Shown here in pieces: positions 29,156 through 38,314 of a stretch of 64,000 nt of DNA. Each line of letters opens with the position of its first letter. Position 1 is the first letter of the stretch. The DNA comes from Lachancea kluyveri NRRL Y-12651 (Eukaryota > Ascomycota > Saccharomycetes > Saccharomycetales > Saccharomycetaceae). The DNA lies in assembly GCA_000149225.2 (NCBI GenBank), contig CM000694.1:1985623-2049622 (forward strand), read 5' to 3'. The position numbers and the translations under genes are program-made. The notes under the pieces were generated by a model. It was not told the origin of the DNA. It ran no database searches and was given only the letters and a program-made list of their open reading frames with translations.

Positions 29156-30108
29156 CTAGTCTAGTTTTCTTTATCTTTGCAAGATAAGAAAAAAAAAAAA
29201 AAAAAAGAGATCTGAACTTGTCTCTTGTCAGTGTTGTTTTGAGATTTATATAGTCGTATGACTTTAGGGGAGGATATGGCCTGTTCGACAAATGTTAGGA
29301 TCCGAGGATGGACTATGCTCGAAACTCACAAAGTTCACAAAACGCGAATTTAAGGTTGCATGAATACTGTGGCCTCGGATTTTATTGCATGATAACCCGC
29401 GAATCCTCGACTCGAGCACATATACGCTACCGGCGATTGGATACTTTTTATCCGAAGCCTTTCTACAGTAAATACAAAACGGAGCGAGAGGAAAGGTCTT
29501 CTTTCTTGTACACCTGTCCTTCCTACTTCGGATATTACAACAGTTGGCTGACTCCCGAAGCTGGTAGGAAACCTTCGAGCAATTTCGAACGTTGCAAAGG
29601 TACAAACGAGTACAACATTTAGGATTGGAGAGTCCCCTTTAGCGTTAACATCAGCATTCAGCAATCTTTAATAAGATAAGGCGTTGCATAAGAGACTGTG
29701 TAACCTTTGAAACACATAAATGAATTTTCTTACAGAAATTAAAACGCTACGAGAGGTGTGTATAAGTAGGAAGTTACAGGCCTCTGAGAGAGCTAAACTG
29801 TATGTATTTTCAGGATAACATGCCGATACAAAACACTGAATGTTAGCACCTTCTGCTTGACGTTCCCATAGGTGTCAACGAACAGTTGTAAGCCAAATCC
29901 AAGCATCTAGATCCATGAATCCCTTTAAAAAGGAGTGGAAGCCGATGTGTGAAAAAGTGTTCGGACGCGGTATGCAGAGAATTTGTATGGATTTTGTGGG
30001 TTTCGCTGGTACTGTGCGATTTCCACAGAGCGAGAGTGTGGGAAACTAACAAGGAAGGGAAGAAAGAAATAGAGTACCACACAGGGAAGGTATAATATTG
30101 GAATTAAC
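29156..30108. other. 0.95-kb divergent intergenic region
   Basis: Between the divergent EAT1-like and YGR016W-like genes. An A run of about 18 bases sits just upstream of the EAT1-like gene. Overlapping open frames of about 105 codons exist on both strands around 29,300-29,660, but the plus-strand one has no homology I recognise. I see no RNA gene. Confidence 0.45.
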
Positions 30109-30684
30109 ATGTCGAGGTTGAGACGTTTCAATCAGAAGGTCCTAAGAGAAGACTACGTTGACTCAGACGACGATGGAGATGTCACTTTTCTGCCTTTGGA
30201 CACAGAGGAGCAGGAAGAGCTAGTGAATAAATTTGAGATATATAATGCAACAGAAAACGAAAGATACGTACAGATTTTGAGTATCGTGTACTTGCTATGC
30301 TGTGGCATATTTTTACTTCTAGTGGTGGGCGGTAGGAGGAAAGATAATGGGATAGCAAAGCATAGAAGGATCCTTTTCTTTTGCATCAACTCTACGGTAT
30401 GTTCGATGGTTAACCTTCGATACGAAGTGGTTAACAACTTTTGGATTTTAGGCAGGTATAGACTGATAGTGACAAACCAAAAGATAAACGGATTGAACTG
30501 TATGCTAATAGTGATGACTCTATGGCTAGTATCTGACCAGGTTGAAACAAGGAGTCTGAAAGTTTTGTTCACCTTGCCACTCCTGCTATTTGGTATAAGT
30601 GTTATCGTGAAGCACTGGCTTCGAGAGATGGAAGAGGAACTGGGTGAGTTGCGAGTTCTCAAATACAAGTATAAGAATGCTTAA
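30109..30684 (+). CDS. Membrane protein of unknown function, YGR016W-like
   Basis: 191 residues (190 for YGR016W). The first 55 residues are charged and acidic. Hydrophobic segments lie at about residues 58-77 (LSIVYLLCCGIFLLLVVGG), 128-142 (MLIVMTLWLVSDQ) and 153-170 (LFTLPLLLFGISVIV). The C-terminus is charged and helical. Function is unknown to me; the identity rests on length, layout and position after the YGR015C homologue. Confidence 0.75.
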   Translation: MSRLRRFNQKVLREDYVDSDDDGDVTFLPLDTEEQEELVNKFEIYNATENERYVQILSIVYLLCCGIFLLLVVGGRRKDNGIAKHRRILFFCINSTVCSMVNLRYEVVNNFWILGRYRLIVTNQKINGLNCMLIVMTLWLVSDQVETRSLKVLFTLPLLLFGISVIVKHWLREMEEELGELRVLKYKYKNA

Positions 30685-31512
30685 ATATCTCGAATTGGAT
30701 GATAACAGATTCGCTCTCTTGCTTTTTTATTATCCTCTGCTTCCGGTTTCGATCTAATGAAAGCGCAGTTAGCTGGTAGCTTGTGGTTGCTGTCATGTCT
30801 AGTGAAAGCATTTTTATCAATTTCAATATCATAGCAGAGGAGTTTGTTAACGCGTAAGAAACTGGGCCCAACGACTTTTCATGCGCTAGAAACCGGTTTC
30901 TTCCTTCAAAGGAAAACACTAAGGGGAATTGAAACTCCAGTTGAGATATGAACAGTGAAGCTAAATAGCTATTACACTGTTCTGTTATTTCTTGAGCACC
31001 AACATGGCTGTTTGAGTGGAAATCAGCTCTCACACATAACTTGGTTACTGTCTCTATTTGAAGTTGTCTGTGTGATTGTGAAGACATTGGTTGTTCGAAC
31101 AAGGTGTTAAACTTCATCAGAGTGAAAATAGAACAGTTCAAAAGTACACACAACGTACTTTGGTTGATGGTGAATTCGGGTTTGTAGCACAAATTGTGCC
31201 AGAATTGTTCACATTGCTTCAACGCAACAAATAGTTGCTGTGCCAAAGAATGTTCTAATTCTGAATCGTTGAGTCGCAAATCGAATAATACCTGAACAAC
31301 GTTGTTAGTTTAACCTTCTATGTGGTTATTTTTAAGTGTGAGATTGAGGATCATACCTCCAACTGGCCTTGTATTGGTGGCAAGACAAACATGTCATCAA
31401 TTGAGTTGGCGGCTTGATCAGGGCTACCTGACAGTAGTACCTGAGTATTCCATTCGGATATTATAGAATTACTTTGGTTGGCCAAATAAACGGTGTCGAA
31501 TGCTATTTTCAT
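30659..31512 (-). CDS. REC102: Meiotic recombination protein Rec102, with one intron
   Basis: Exon 1 is 31357-31512 (52 codons), the intron 31292-31356 (65 nt) and exon 2 30659-31291; the product has 262 residues (264 in S. cerevisiae). On the minus strand the intron runs GTATGA...AACTAAC...CAG. The joint gives GQLE-VLFDLRLND, which aligns with the yeast protein across the splice site. Conserved C-terminal blocks include ISQLEFQFPLVFSF and LGPVSYALTNSS. Rec102 with Rec104 forms the TopoVIB-like partner of Spo11 in meiotic break formation. The 3' end overlaps the last bases of the convergent YGR016W-like gene. Confidence 0.92.
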
Positions 31513-31587
31513 GTTTGCTGTGGCTACATATCATGGTTGTAGTAGGTATCAAAATTGTATTTGGATTTATATATTGTCAAATTCGTT

Positions 31588-31597
31588 TAGCCGCCGA
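31588..31597 (-). promoter_or_regulatory. URS1 (Ume6) site of REC102
   Basis: TAGCCGCCGA, an exact match to the URS1 consensus, reads on the plus strand about 75 bp upstream of the REC102 start codon. Ume6 at URS1 represses early meiotic genes in mitosis and activates them with Ime1 in meiosis. Confidence 0.85.
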
Positions 31598-33415
31598 GCC
31601 AAGCTTTTATAGCTAGGAATTTATCAACAACAACAAAAAAAAAAAAAAAAAGACATGTCAATCCATCTCAGTGAGCATGAACCTTTATGTCCAAAGCTAT
31701 TTTGGAATGGCCGGTTTATCGCAAACCGTTTCTTGTTACCGTGTTTCTAACCTTCAAGTGTTTCTCGGTCGTGATAAACCAAAGATTTCCGTCAACTAGG
31801 CATATTATGGAGAGCAAACTTCTACGAGAAAACAAGAATGACAATCCACCCCTCTATTCTATCTTTAAATGTACTCTAAAAAAAAGCTTACTGGCTATTA
31901 TGAATAAATTCTTTATTTTATTTGGTAAATCGATTATTTACTGTTTGTTGCTTCTAATGAACTTTTGAAATGAAAAATGCATAGTATTGCAGCGACATCT
32001 AAACATGAAATATTAAAATCGTTCCCATACCCGATGTCCAAATGCCTTTGTATACTTTGTCGATCAGAAATACTCAAGCTTTCGAAATGGTTCGTGAAAT
32101 CGTCCAACTCTTGGCTCATCGTTAGCTCATCAATTTATTTCAAAAAAAACAGATAAATCAACCAAAATTGATGCACGAAAATGGAAAATATTGACAGATG
32201 CTAACGCCTGTATTTTTCAATGAAGGACATATGCTTTATTCAGTTCCATAGTTTTTTATTTTTTTTATTTCCTACAGATATTTTATATGATTTTGTGTAA
32301 CCTTGACAAACCAAGAAGCTATACCCCGCTCGACGACGTAAGCTTGGTGTGTCTCATCATATTTCCTCTAAGTAATTAACCAGCTATGTCTTAACGGTAG
32401 ATGAAGGGGTTAGAGGGCTCTTTCTAACCAAAGCAGTTTTAGATCTGCAAAGCTACGATGAAGATATTATTGTATTGTATACAGTTTATAGTACAACAGG
32501 GGAAACACACGGTAAACTCTTTTGAACCAGAAACAATTTGAGTTCTAACACTACCTAGGAAAAGGTGTTGTGCAACTCTTTAGGGAATTATCTTCAAACT
32601 TGTCAAAATCTAGGTACGTACTTACACCTTTTTTTTTATTCCTTCGTAATTTATATAGTAAATGGTTAAAAAGAGACAACCTTAGCTTTGCACAAGTATC
32701 AACAAAGCTATCAAGATCTACGGTATAGGTTCTGCTTACAGTTACGAAATGTGCATGCGAGTAAGAGTCTGTTTGACGAAACGTGTTACCTATAGTGAAT
32801 GCAAACATTCCAAGCAATTCGAAAACTTGCACAAAATAAGGCAGCACACCACTAATATATATATACGCACGAAACGGTAGTTTTGTACAAAGTAAACCTA
32901 AACCTCATTTTCTGCTAAATTTTTTGAAAATACGAGAATACGCACACATGCATGTATATACGTATATGTGTGTCTCTGTAGGCTACAACTAAGAGTTCTA
33001 ATGGAAACATCGTATTCAAATGGTGCCCAAAGACTTGTCGTCAAATAAGGAGTAACGGCTGTTGTTTTTATTTTGAGCAGCTATTATCAGTACATAGTTT
33101 CTATGAAATCCGGCAGCAATGGTTTAAAAGGAATAATATGATTATTTTGAAAAATGGAAGTTGAATACTAAATTGGACAATTCTATTATTCTACCAAAAA
33201 AAAAGAAAAGGAATCTCTGGCGAGGTGTGGCCTATCTGAGATGATAAATAGCCCATTCTTCATAAGCATGGTGCTGCCAAATGGTAACAGTTTGCCGAAT
33301 TCGCCTTGTTTGACTACATCTCTAATTCGTCTTATTATTCTTTTTAAATACAGTTACACTACAGAACCGTAATATGCGTCAATATATGGGTGGAACGTGG
33401 ATGCAAAAGATTCTT
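31598..33415. other. Gene-poor junction between two syntenic blocks
   Basis: About 1.8 kb without a recognisable gene. Open frames are short: 31687-31968 (+, 93 codons from ATG), 31934-32119 (-, 61 codons from ATG) and one of about 98 codons at 32551-32847 (-) without an ATG near its start. A-rich runs lie near 31,635 and TA/CA-rich sequence near 32,860-32,970. The genes either side belong to different S. cerevisiae regions. Confidence 0.5.
31934..32119 (-). CDS. Possible small gene, 61 residues, unknown
   Basis: ATG-started frame whose first 30 residues (MSQELDDFTNHFESLSISDR...) look like a structured acidic helix rather than random sequence. No homologue recognised and it overlaps a frame on the other strand. 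It is listed only as a candidate. Confidence 0.2.
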   Translation of the reverse strand: MSQELDDFTNHFESLSISDRQSIQRHLDIGYGNDFNISCLDVAAILCIFHFKSSLEATNSK

Positions 33416-34771
33416 TTATAAAATGTACTCTCTTTTTAAATTCTCTACCATGCTTTTCTGTTCGAGAGGTAACAGTCGTACCTGCTCATCGGTCAACTGT
33501 AAAACTTGTTTGATCATATCTTGCTGTTGTTGAGGCAAAGAGTTCAACTTCGCAGTATTTATGACACCACTACCAACACCGCTGTTATTAATAGCCATGG
33601 CTCCGTTGTTCATTGACATAGTAGGTATACCCGGTACTGTTGGAGGCATGAATGGAGGCATTACTGGCATCGGAGGTGACATATTTGGAATTGCAAGTGG
33701 CATGTTGGGGACAGGAGGTGACATGCCTGGTATTGAAGGTGGGAATCCAAACTGTGGAACGAATTGCGGCTGTGGTTGTGGCACAAACGATATTGGCGTT
33801 GCACTGTTGTTCCTAGGTGTGTTGTTTGCTGAAGTGCTGTTGCTATTACTGCCGTTTCTGGTACTGATATTACCAACGCCCGCGTCGATGCTGGCGCCAT
33901 TGTTACCATTGTTGCCAACACTTTTGTTGCTACTGTACAATTGTTGATTGTTGTTGATCTGAGGCGAGAAAACCTTAGTGGTGCTGGTGCTAATTGGTAG
34001 ACTATTTGTCTGCTGCTGCTCGCTCAAAATTTTTGTGACAACATTGTAATTTATAAAGCCCATCTCTAGCATTGCCTGTGTAACAGCAACTGATATATCA
34101 TTATTTGTTTTCAGAAAACTTTCCAATTGCAGCTTTTTAGCATCTTGGTTGGCCAAGATTTTCAAGTTCGAGATCATCTCTAATAATTGTAGAGGAGGTA
34201 TTTTGCTCAGGTTCTTAGAGATAGCATCGTTAGTGGTCAAAGAATTTGGCTGTAACTGTGGCAAATGTTTTGAAGCCTTTCTGAGAATATCAGGGAAGGC
34301 CACTGTACTGTTGTTAGTCGCGTTTGTCGTTGCAGCTGTAGCTGCAGATGTGGTAGTACTCAAAGGCCTTCTGGGCAACGGGACTTCAGAGACTAATTCA
34401 AATGGCAGTTCCAAACCCGCATCCCAGGGATATGAGTCCCTGTTGAATTCAAGTTTTTTTGTTTCCTTTGCCTTGTTGTAATTGTTTGGAATTATTCTTT
34501 CTAGATTACAAGGAAACTTTTTGATTCTTTGAAGAATCTCTAAGGCACGTTTACAGTCTTTACTAGTCGAATAATCTATCGTAATACCGGTTAGCTTTCC
34601 ATTACGAGGGTCGGTTCTGCTTGAGACCGATGTAATGGGTCCAGAACCTGCGACAATCGAAGTGATCGTATCCTGATTCCACGATTGTGGCAAATTGGTA
34701 ACTAAAATCGTGGAAGATAGTAAATCTGGAGTTAACAAGTGACGTGTATTTCTCCTTCGAGGGTCAGCCAT
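33416..34771 (-). CDS. PTI1: Pti1, CstF-64-like subunit of the cleavage and polyadenylation factor
   Basis: 451 residues (425 in S. cerevisiae). The start MADPRRRNTRHLLTPD matches the family. An RRM lies at about residues 18-95 (STILVTNLP as RNP2-like strand), a hinge-type helical domain at about 190-250 (LSKIPPLQLLEMISNLKIL), then a long Asn/Pro/Met-rich linker, and a CstF-64-type C-terminal helical domain (QDMIKQVLQLTDEQVRLLP). Pti1 is part of the CPF complex and helps in snoRNA and mRNA 3'-end formation. The next gene upstream on the same strand is its paralogue RNA15. Confidence 0.93.
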   Translation of the reverse strand: MADPRRRNTRHLLTPDLLSSTILVTNLPQSWNQDTITSIVAGSGPITSVSSRTDPRNGKLTGITIDYSTSKDCKRALEILQRIKKFPCNLERIIPNNYNKAKETKKLEFNRDSYPWDAGLELPFELVSEVPLPRRPLSTTTSAATAATTNATNNSTVAFPDILRKASKHLPQLQPNSLTTNDAISKNLSKIPPLQLLEMISNLKILANQDAKKLQLESFLKTNNDISVAVTQAMLEMGFINYNVVTKILSEQQQTNSLPISTSTTKVFSPQINNNQQLYSSNKSVGNNGNNGASIDAGVGNISTRNGSNSNSTSANNTPRNNSATPISFVPQPQPQFVPQFGFPPSIPGMSPPVPNMPLAIPNMSPPMPVMPPFMPPTVPGIPTMSMNNGAMAINNSGVGSGVINTAKLNSLPQQQQDMIKQVLQLTDEQVRLLPLEQKSMVENLKREYIL

Positions 34772-35401
34772 CTATTCTTTACGAGTCGTTCTGTTATTGT
34801 GTGCTTGCACGATGAAGAGTAGAAGATTTTTCAAAAAGGACATTAATCTGGTCTTGTTGCACAAGCGCATGAAATGTGTTGATATAATTATGTACGAAAT
34901 AATCATCCAAATCAACTGTCACCAATTGAATAACAGCTTGTGTTATGAATACAGTTTCCCTGCTCTCCTCTCTTCTAATGCCACAAACGCTTGGATTGTA
35001 TATGCGTATTTTTGAAAAAAAAAACACGTTCCAATGTGGTTTTCTCGATCCCGGAGGTATATAACTTGTAGGTACCACTGCTTCAACACGCTCTCATTAA
35101 CACAACTTCACGATCGTCTTGGTTTATTTGTAAAACAAGAGCAATCCAAAACCAGGATACGGGGATAAAAAAATAGAACGAGCAAAAAAAAAAAACCAGT
35201 AAAAGTTCAAACTATAAAACTTACACAGTCTACCTTCTTTTCTCGTCCATTTATCTCCCCAGGATTTCTAACTGTTCACTTTGGAACACATAAAACAGTC
35301 TAATGTCGACCGTGCACGAATTCAGACCGTCTCTGAAGGTGGCAAACTTTTATATTAAGCATAAAGATATTACACATTATTCACTGCTTTCCCTACAGAC
35401 T
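34772..35401. other. Intergenic between RNA15 and PTI1
   Basis: 630 bp serving as the 3' flank of RNA15 and the promoter of PTI1. A-rich runs lie near 35,018, 35,167 and 35,185. No gene seen. Confidence 0.45.
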
Positions 35402-36175
35402 TTACAACACGCCAAACTCACCCTTCATAGCCTTTTGCTTCAAGTCCCATAGAGACATCTTTTCGTTATCCGGCAGTACTGCGATTTCGCCATCAGAGAG
35501 CTGCAAAACTTGCCTTAACAACTCACGCTGATGTTCTTGCACTTTAGGGTCCGTTTGAACGTCGTCTTTAGTAGGCGTAGACATATTTGTTGCGGCGAGC
35601 TGTGTCAAATCATCGACTGAGCTTATCCCATTGGTTAACAACAGCTCAGCAATGACAAACGTTAACTGCGGACACTGCTCTAAGAGTGCAACAAAGTCTT
35701 CCTTGTTTTTGCAAGCCATCCCCTGTAGCGTGCGCAACAAATCGTACTGTTCGGCTTTGTCCTTTGTCGACAACAAGCTTGAAATCATCATTGCAGGCGT
35801 AGTCATGTTGATATTAACATCTGTACCTTGCGGTAATGAGGGGAACGTCAAGGTCTCATTTGTTGTTGTATTAGAATCGCCTGTATCATTAGACGTACTA
35901 CCGCCGCCATAGTAGCCGCATTTCAAAAACCTGTTGCCTAGTTGATAGCCGTTTAGATTACGTACTGCGCTGTTACTTGCTTCCAAGTCCTTATATTCCA
36001 CGAAAGCATAACCCTTGGACTTGCCCGTTTGTGGGTCGAACATCATCTTCAAGTTTGTTACGGGACCAACGTTTGAACACAAGTCTAGAATTTGTTCTTC
36101 AGTTTGGTCATAAGGTATGGAGCCCAGATAGACAACTCTAGAAGGCGGATTATTCTGCACAGATCTGTTACTCAT
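35402..36175 (-). CDS. RNA15: Rna15, CstF-64 homologue of cleavage factor IA
   Basis: 257 residues from MSNRSVQNNPPSRVVYLG (296 in S. cerevisiae; the Gln/Asn linker is shorter here). The frame extends 37 codons upstream but that part is unlike the family. An N-terminal RRM carries RNP2 VVYLGSIP and RNP1 KGYAFVEY; the hinge domain begins at DVNINMTTPAMM; the C-terminal three-helix domain is LLRQVLQLSDGEIAVLPD. Rna15 binds A/U-rich positioning elements and, with Rna14, Pcf11 and Clp1, forms CF IA. Confidence 0.95.
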   Translation of the reverse strand: MSNRSVQNNPPSRVVYLGSIPYDQTEEQILDLCSNVGPVTNLKMMFDPQTGKSKGYAFVEYKDLEASNSAVRNLNGYQLGNRFLKCGYYGGGSTSNDTGDSNTTTNETLTFPSLPQGTDVNINMTTPAMMISSLLSTKDKAEQYDLLRTLQGMACKNKEDFVALLEQCPQLTFVIAELLLTNGISSVDDLTQLAATNMSTPTKDDVQTDPKVQEHQRELLRQVLQLSDGEIAVLPDNEKMSLWDLKQKAMKGEFGVL

Positions 36176-36600
36176 ATTCAGCTTTCCAAATGTCACTTGT
36201 GCGTTAATGATGTAGCTTGTTATATCACTGGTTTCCGAACTGATAATTTGAATTTTGATGTCAAATGCTGAAGAAAGCCCGTACACCTAAATTAACCAGT
36301 AACATGCAACCAAGACTAACAAGGAATAAAATACATGAGAAAAATGGTGGTGCAAATACTCTGAGTTAAATACAAATGAAGCATAAAAAGAGGCCGATAC
36401 AAAGCCATAAAGCCCCTTTTTTTTTTGTAAAATAAACCCAATTACACCAGATATGTCCCTAACCAACTCTTAATACTCGTAAAGAGGAAAAAAAATAAAT
36501 CCCGTATACAATTACATACACTATAAGTTTTGAATCTTGTATAAGACGGATGATGAGCTTCTTACATGTTATTTATTAGTGTGATAAAACCAAGAAAAGT
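36176..36600. other. Divergent promoter region RNA15-DST1
   Basis: 425 bp between two divergent RNA polymerase II factors; a T run lies near 36,420. No specific site recognised. Confidence 0.45.
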
Positions 36601-37464
36601 ATGGACAGCAAGGACGTTATTACCCACGTCAAGAACTTGGAAAAGAACAAGGCCAATGAAGATACTGTGCTGGACATCTTGAAGATCTTGGATACAGAGC
36701 TAAGACCTACTGAAAAGTTGTTGAGAGAGACCAAGGTTGGTGTCGTCGTCAACCAATTCAAAAAGTCTGGAAACGATGAGATTTCAAAGTTGGTGAAAAA
36801 GATGATTTCTTCATGGAAGGATGCCATTTCAAAGGAGAAAAAACAACGCATTGCAGCATCAAAGTCAAGCACCAGTGAAAACAGCTCCGCTCCCAAGAAA
36901 CAGGATAAATATGTATCCTCGAAACCAAGAAACGCCAAGAACGATGGTGTAAACACCATTATTTACGGAAACAAGCTTCGTGATATGGTTGTGAAGGCAT
37001 TCTACGACGCTTTAGCCAAAGGAAGCGAGCATCCGCCCCAATCCATTCTGTCGACTTCCATTGCCATTGAAAAAGAGTTGAACAAGCTGAACAGCTCTGA
37101 AGAGAACGAAAAGGCATACAAGGACAAGTATCGTGTCATCTATTCCAATGTCATCTCCAAAAACAACGTTGACCTCAAGCAAAAGATAAACAACGGTGAC
37201 GTTTCTCCGGAATATCTGGTTACATGCGATCCTAAAGAGTTGGCGCCTGAACACCTGAAAAAGAAGATGGAAGAAATCGCCAAGCAGAACTTGTTTAATG
37301 CTCAAGGTGCCACCTTGGAAAGATCCGTTACGGATAGATTCACTTGTGGTAAATGTAAGGAAAAGAAGGTGTCGTACTACCAGTTGCAAACAAGATCCGC
37401 AGATGAACCGTTAACGACTTTTTGTACTTGTGAAGTCTGCGGGAACAGGTGGAAATTTTCGTGA
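36601..37464 (+). CDS. DST1: Transcription elongation factor TFIIS
   Basis: 287 residues (309 in S. cerevisiae). A TFIIS N-terminal (LW/TND) domain covers about residues 1-80, the central polymerase-binding domain about 120-235, and the C-terminal zinc ribbon about 249-287 with CGKC...CEVC and the catalytic acidic hairpin RSADEPLTTF. The Asp-Glu pair that stimulates RNA cleavage by polymerase II is intact. Confidence 0.97.
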   Translation: MDSKDVITHVKNLEKNKANEDTVLDILKILDTELRPTEKLLRETKVGVVVNQFKKSGNDEISKLVKKMISSWKDAISKEKKQRIAASKSSTSENSSAPKKQDKYVSSKPRNAKNDGVNTIIYGNKLRDMVVKAFYDALAKGSEHPPQSILSTSIAIEKELNKLNSSEENEKAYKDKYRVIYSNVISKNNVDLKQKINNGDVSPEYLVTCDPKELAPEHLKKKMEEIAKQNLFNAQGATLERSVTDRFTCGKCKEKKVSYYQLQTRSADEPLTTFCTCEVCGNRWKFS

Positions 37465-37723
37465 TATGGAGGATGAAAGCTGTTTGGCTAAATCAATGCT
37501 TACCACCTCATACCTTTCTGTATTTAGATAACTGTGTAAAATTAATTCAAACATACCTCTCCATATATTCGCGCCTTACCCTTGGGACGCGTGCAAATTT
37601 GAAAATTTCCTGTTGATCAGGAAAGGAGAACAGACAAAATGGAGAAACTCAGGCCAACATAACATTTTTCCCACTCCTAATCTTCTTTGTGTTTGCGTGT
37701 GTATCTGAGAAAAGAAAAGAACG

Positions 37724-38152
37724 ATGTTAACTAGATCAGTATTTCCCAAGGTTGGTTTAGCACTACGCTTGCGTGCTTCTGCTGTTCCCAGATTAAGCTT
37801 CAATTTTTCGAGCTTGTTAACCAGGAGACACTACGCCCAGTCTTGGGACAGCAAACAACCAAACGATGAGGTTGATGCTCACATCAGGGTACAGAAGTTG
37901 TTGGACCAAATACACGAACATCCTCAAGTGGTTGTCAAGCTAAATAAATTCAGCGAATTGATGGTCTCTAAAGGTTTGGTGGACGAAAATAATCCACCTA
38001 GCCCCTGGCAAATGATCAAGATCCTGACAGATAAGGAGGTCAGAAACGCTATGGCTGAATTTAAGGTGGCATTGGAGGATGCGAAAATTGAGTTAGGTCC
38101 CGATCAACTAGGCCCATTGCTTACTGTGATGGGTATAGACAAAAAGCCTTAG
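37724..38152 (+). CDS. Small mitochondrial protein, YGL041C-A-like
   Basis: 142 residues. The N-terminus is Arg/Ser/Leu-rich with no acidic residue up to about 40 (LRLRASAVPRLSF, RRHYAQSWDS), a classic mitochondrial presequence. The remainder is soluble and helical (VRNAMAEFKVALEDAKIELG). No domain is known to me. Position between DST1 and HEM2-region genes matches YGL041C-A, an uncharacterised conserved fungal gene; this identity is from synteny and approximate length. Confidence 0.75.
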   Translation: MLTRSVFPKVGLALRLRASAVPRLSFNFSSLLTRRHYAQSWDSKQPNDEVDAHIRVQKLLDQIHEHPQVVVKLNKFSELMVSKGLVDENNPPSPWQMIKILTDKEVRNAMAEFKVALEDAKIELGPDQLGPLLTVMGIDKKP

Positions 38153-38314
38153 ATCATATGTAGAGAACATGGTTTAGCACGATGTATGTTTAATCTTGTA
38201 AATACAATTTTATTCTCTTCCCTTTTTTACCATTGGTAACTTTTACAATGAAGATATCTTGACTAAAATGATTACACAGAACGTACGTATTGGGGGAAAA
38301 AAGCACGGATATTA

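Noticed and set aside
29308-29664. Overlapping frames of about 104 codons on both strands in the EAT1-YGR016W interval
   Set aside because: No family features and both strands equally open; more likely a chance gap in stop codons.
32551-32847. 98-codon minus-strand frame in the gene-poor junction
   Set aside because: No ATG near the start and no features; not supportable.
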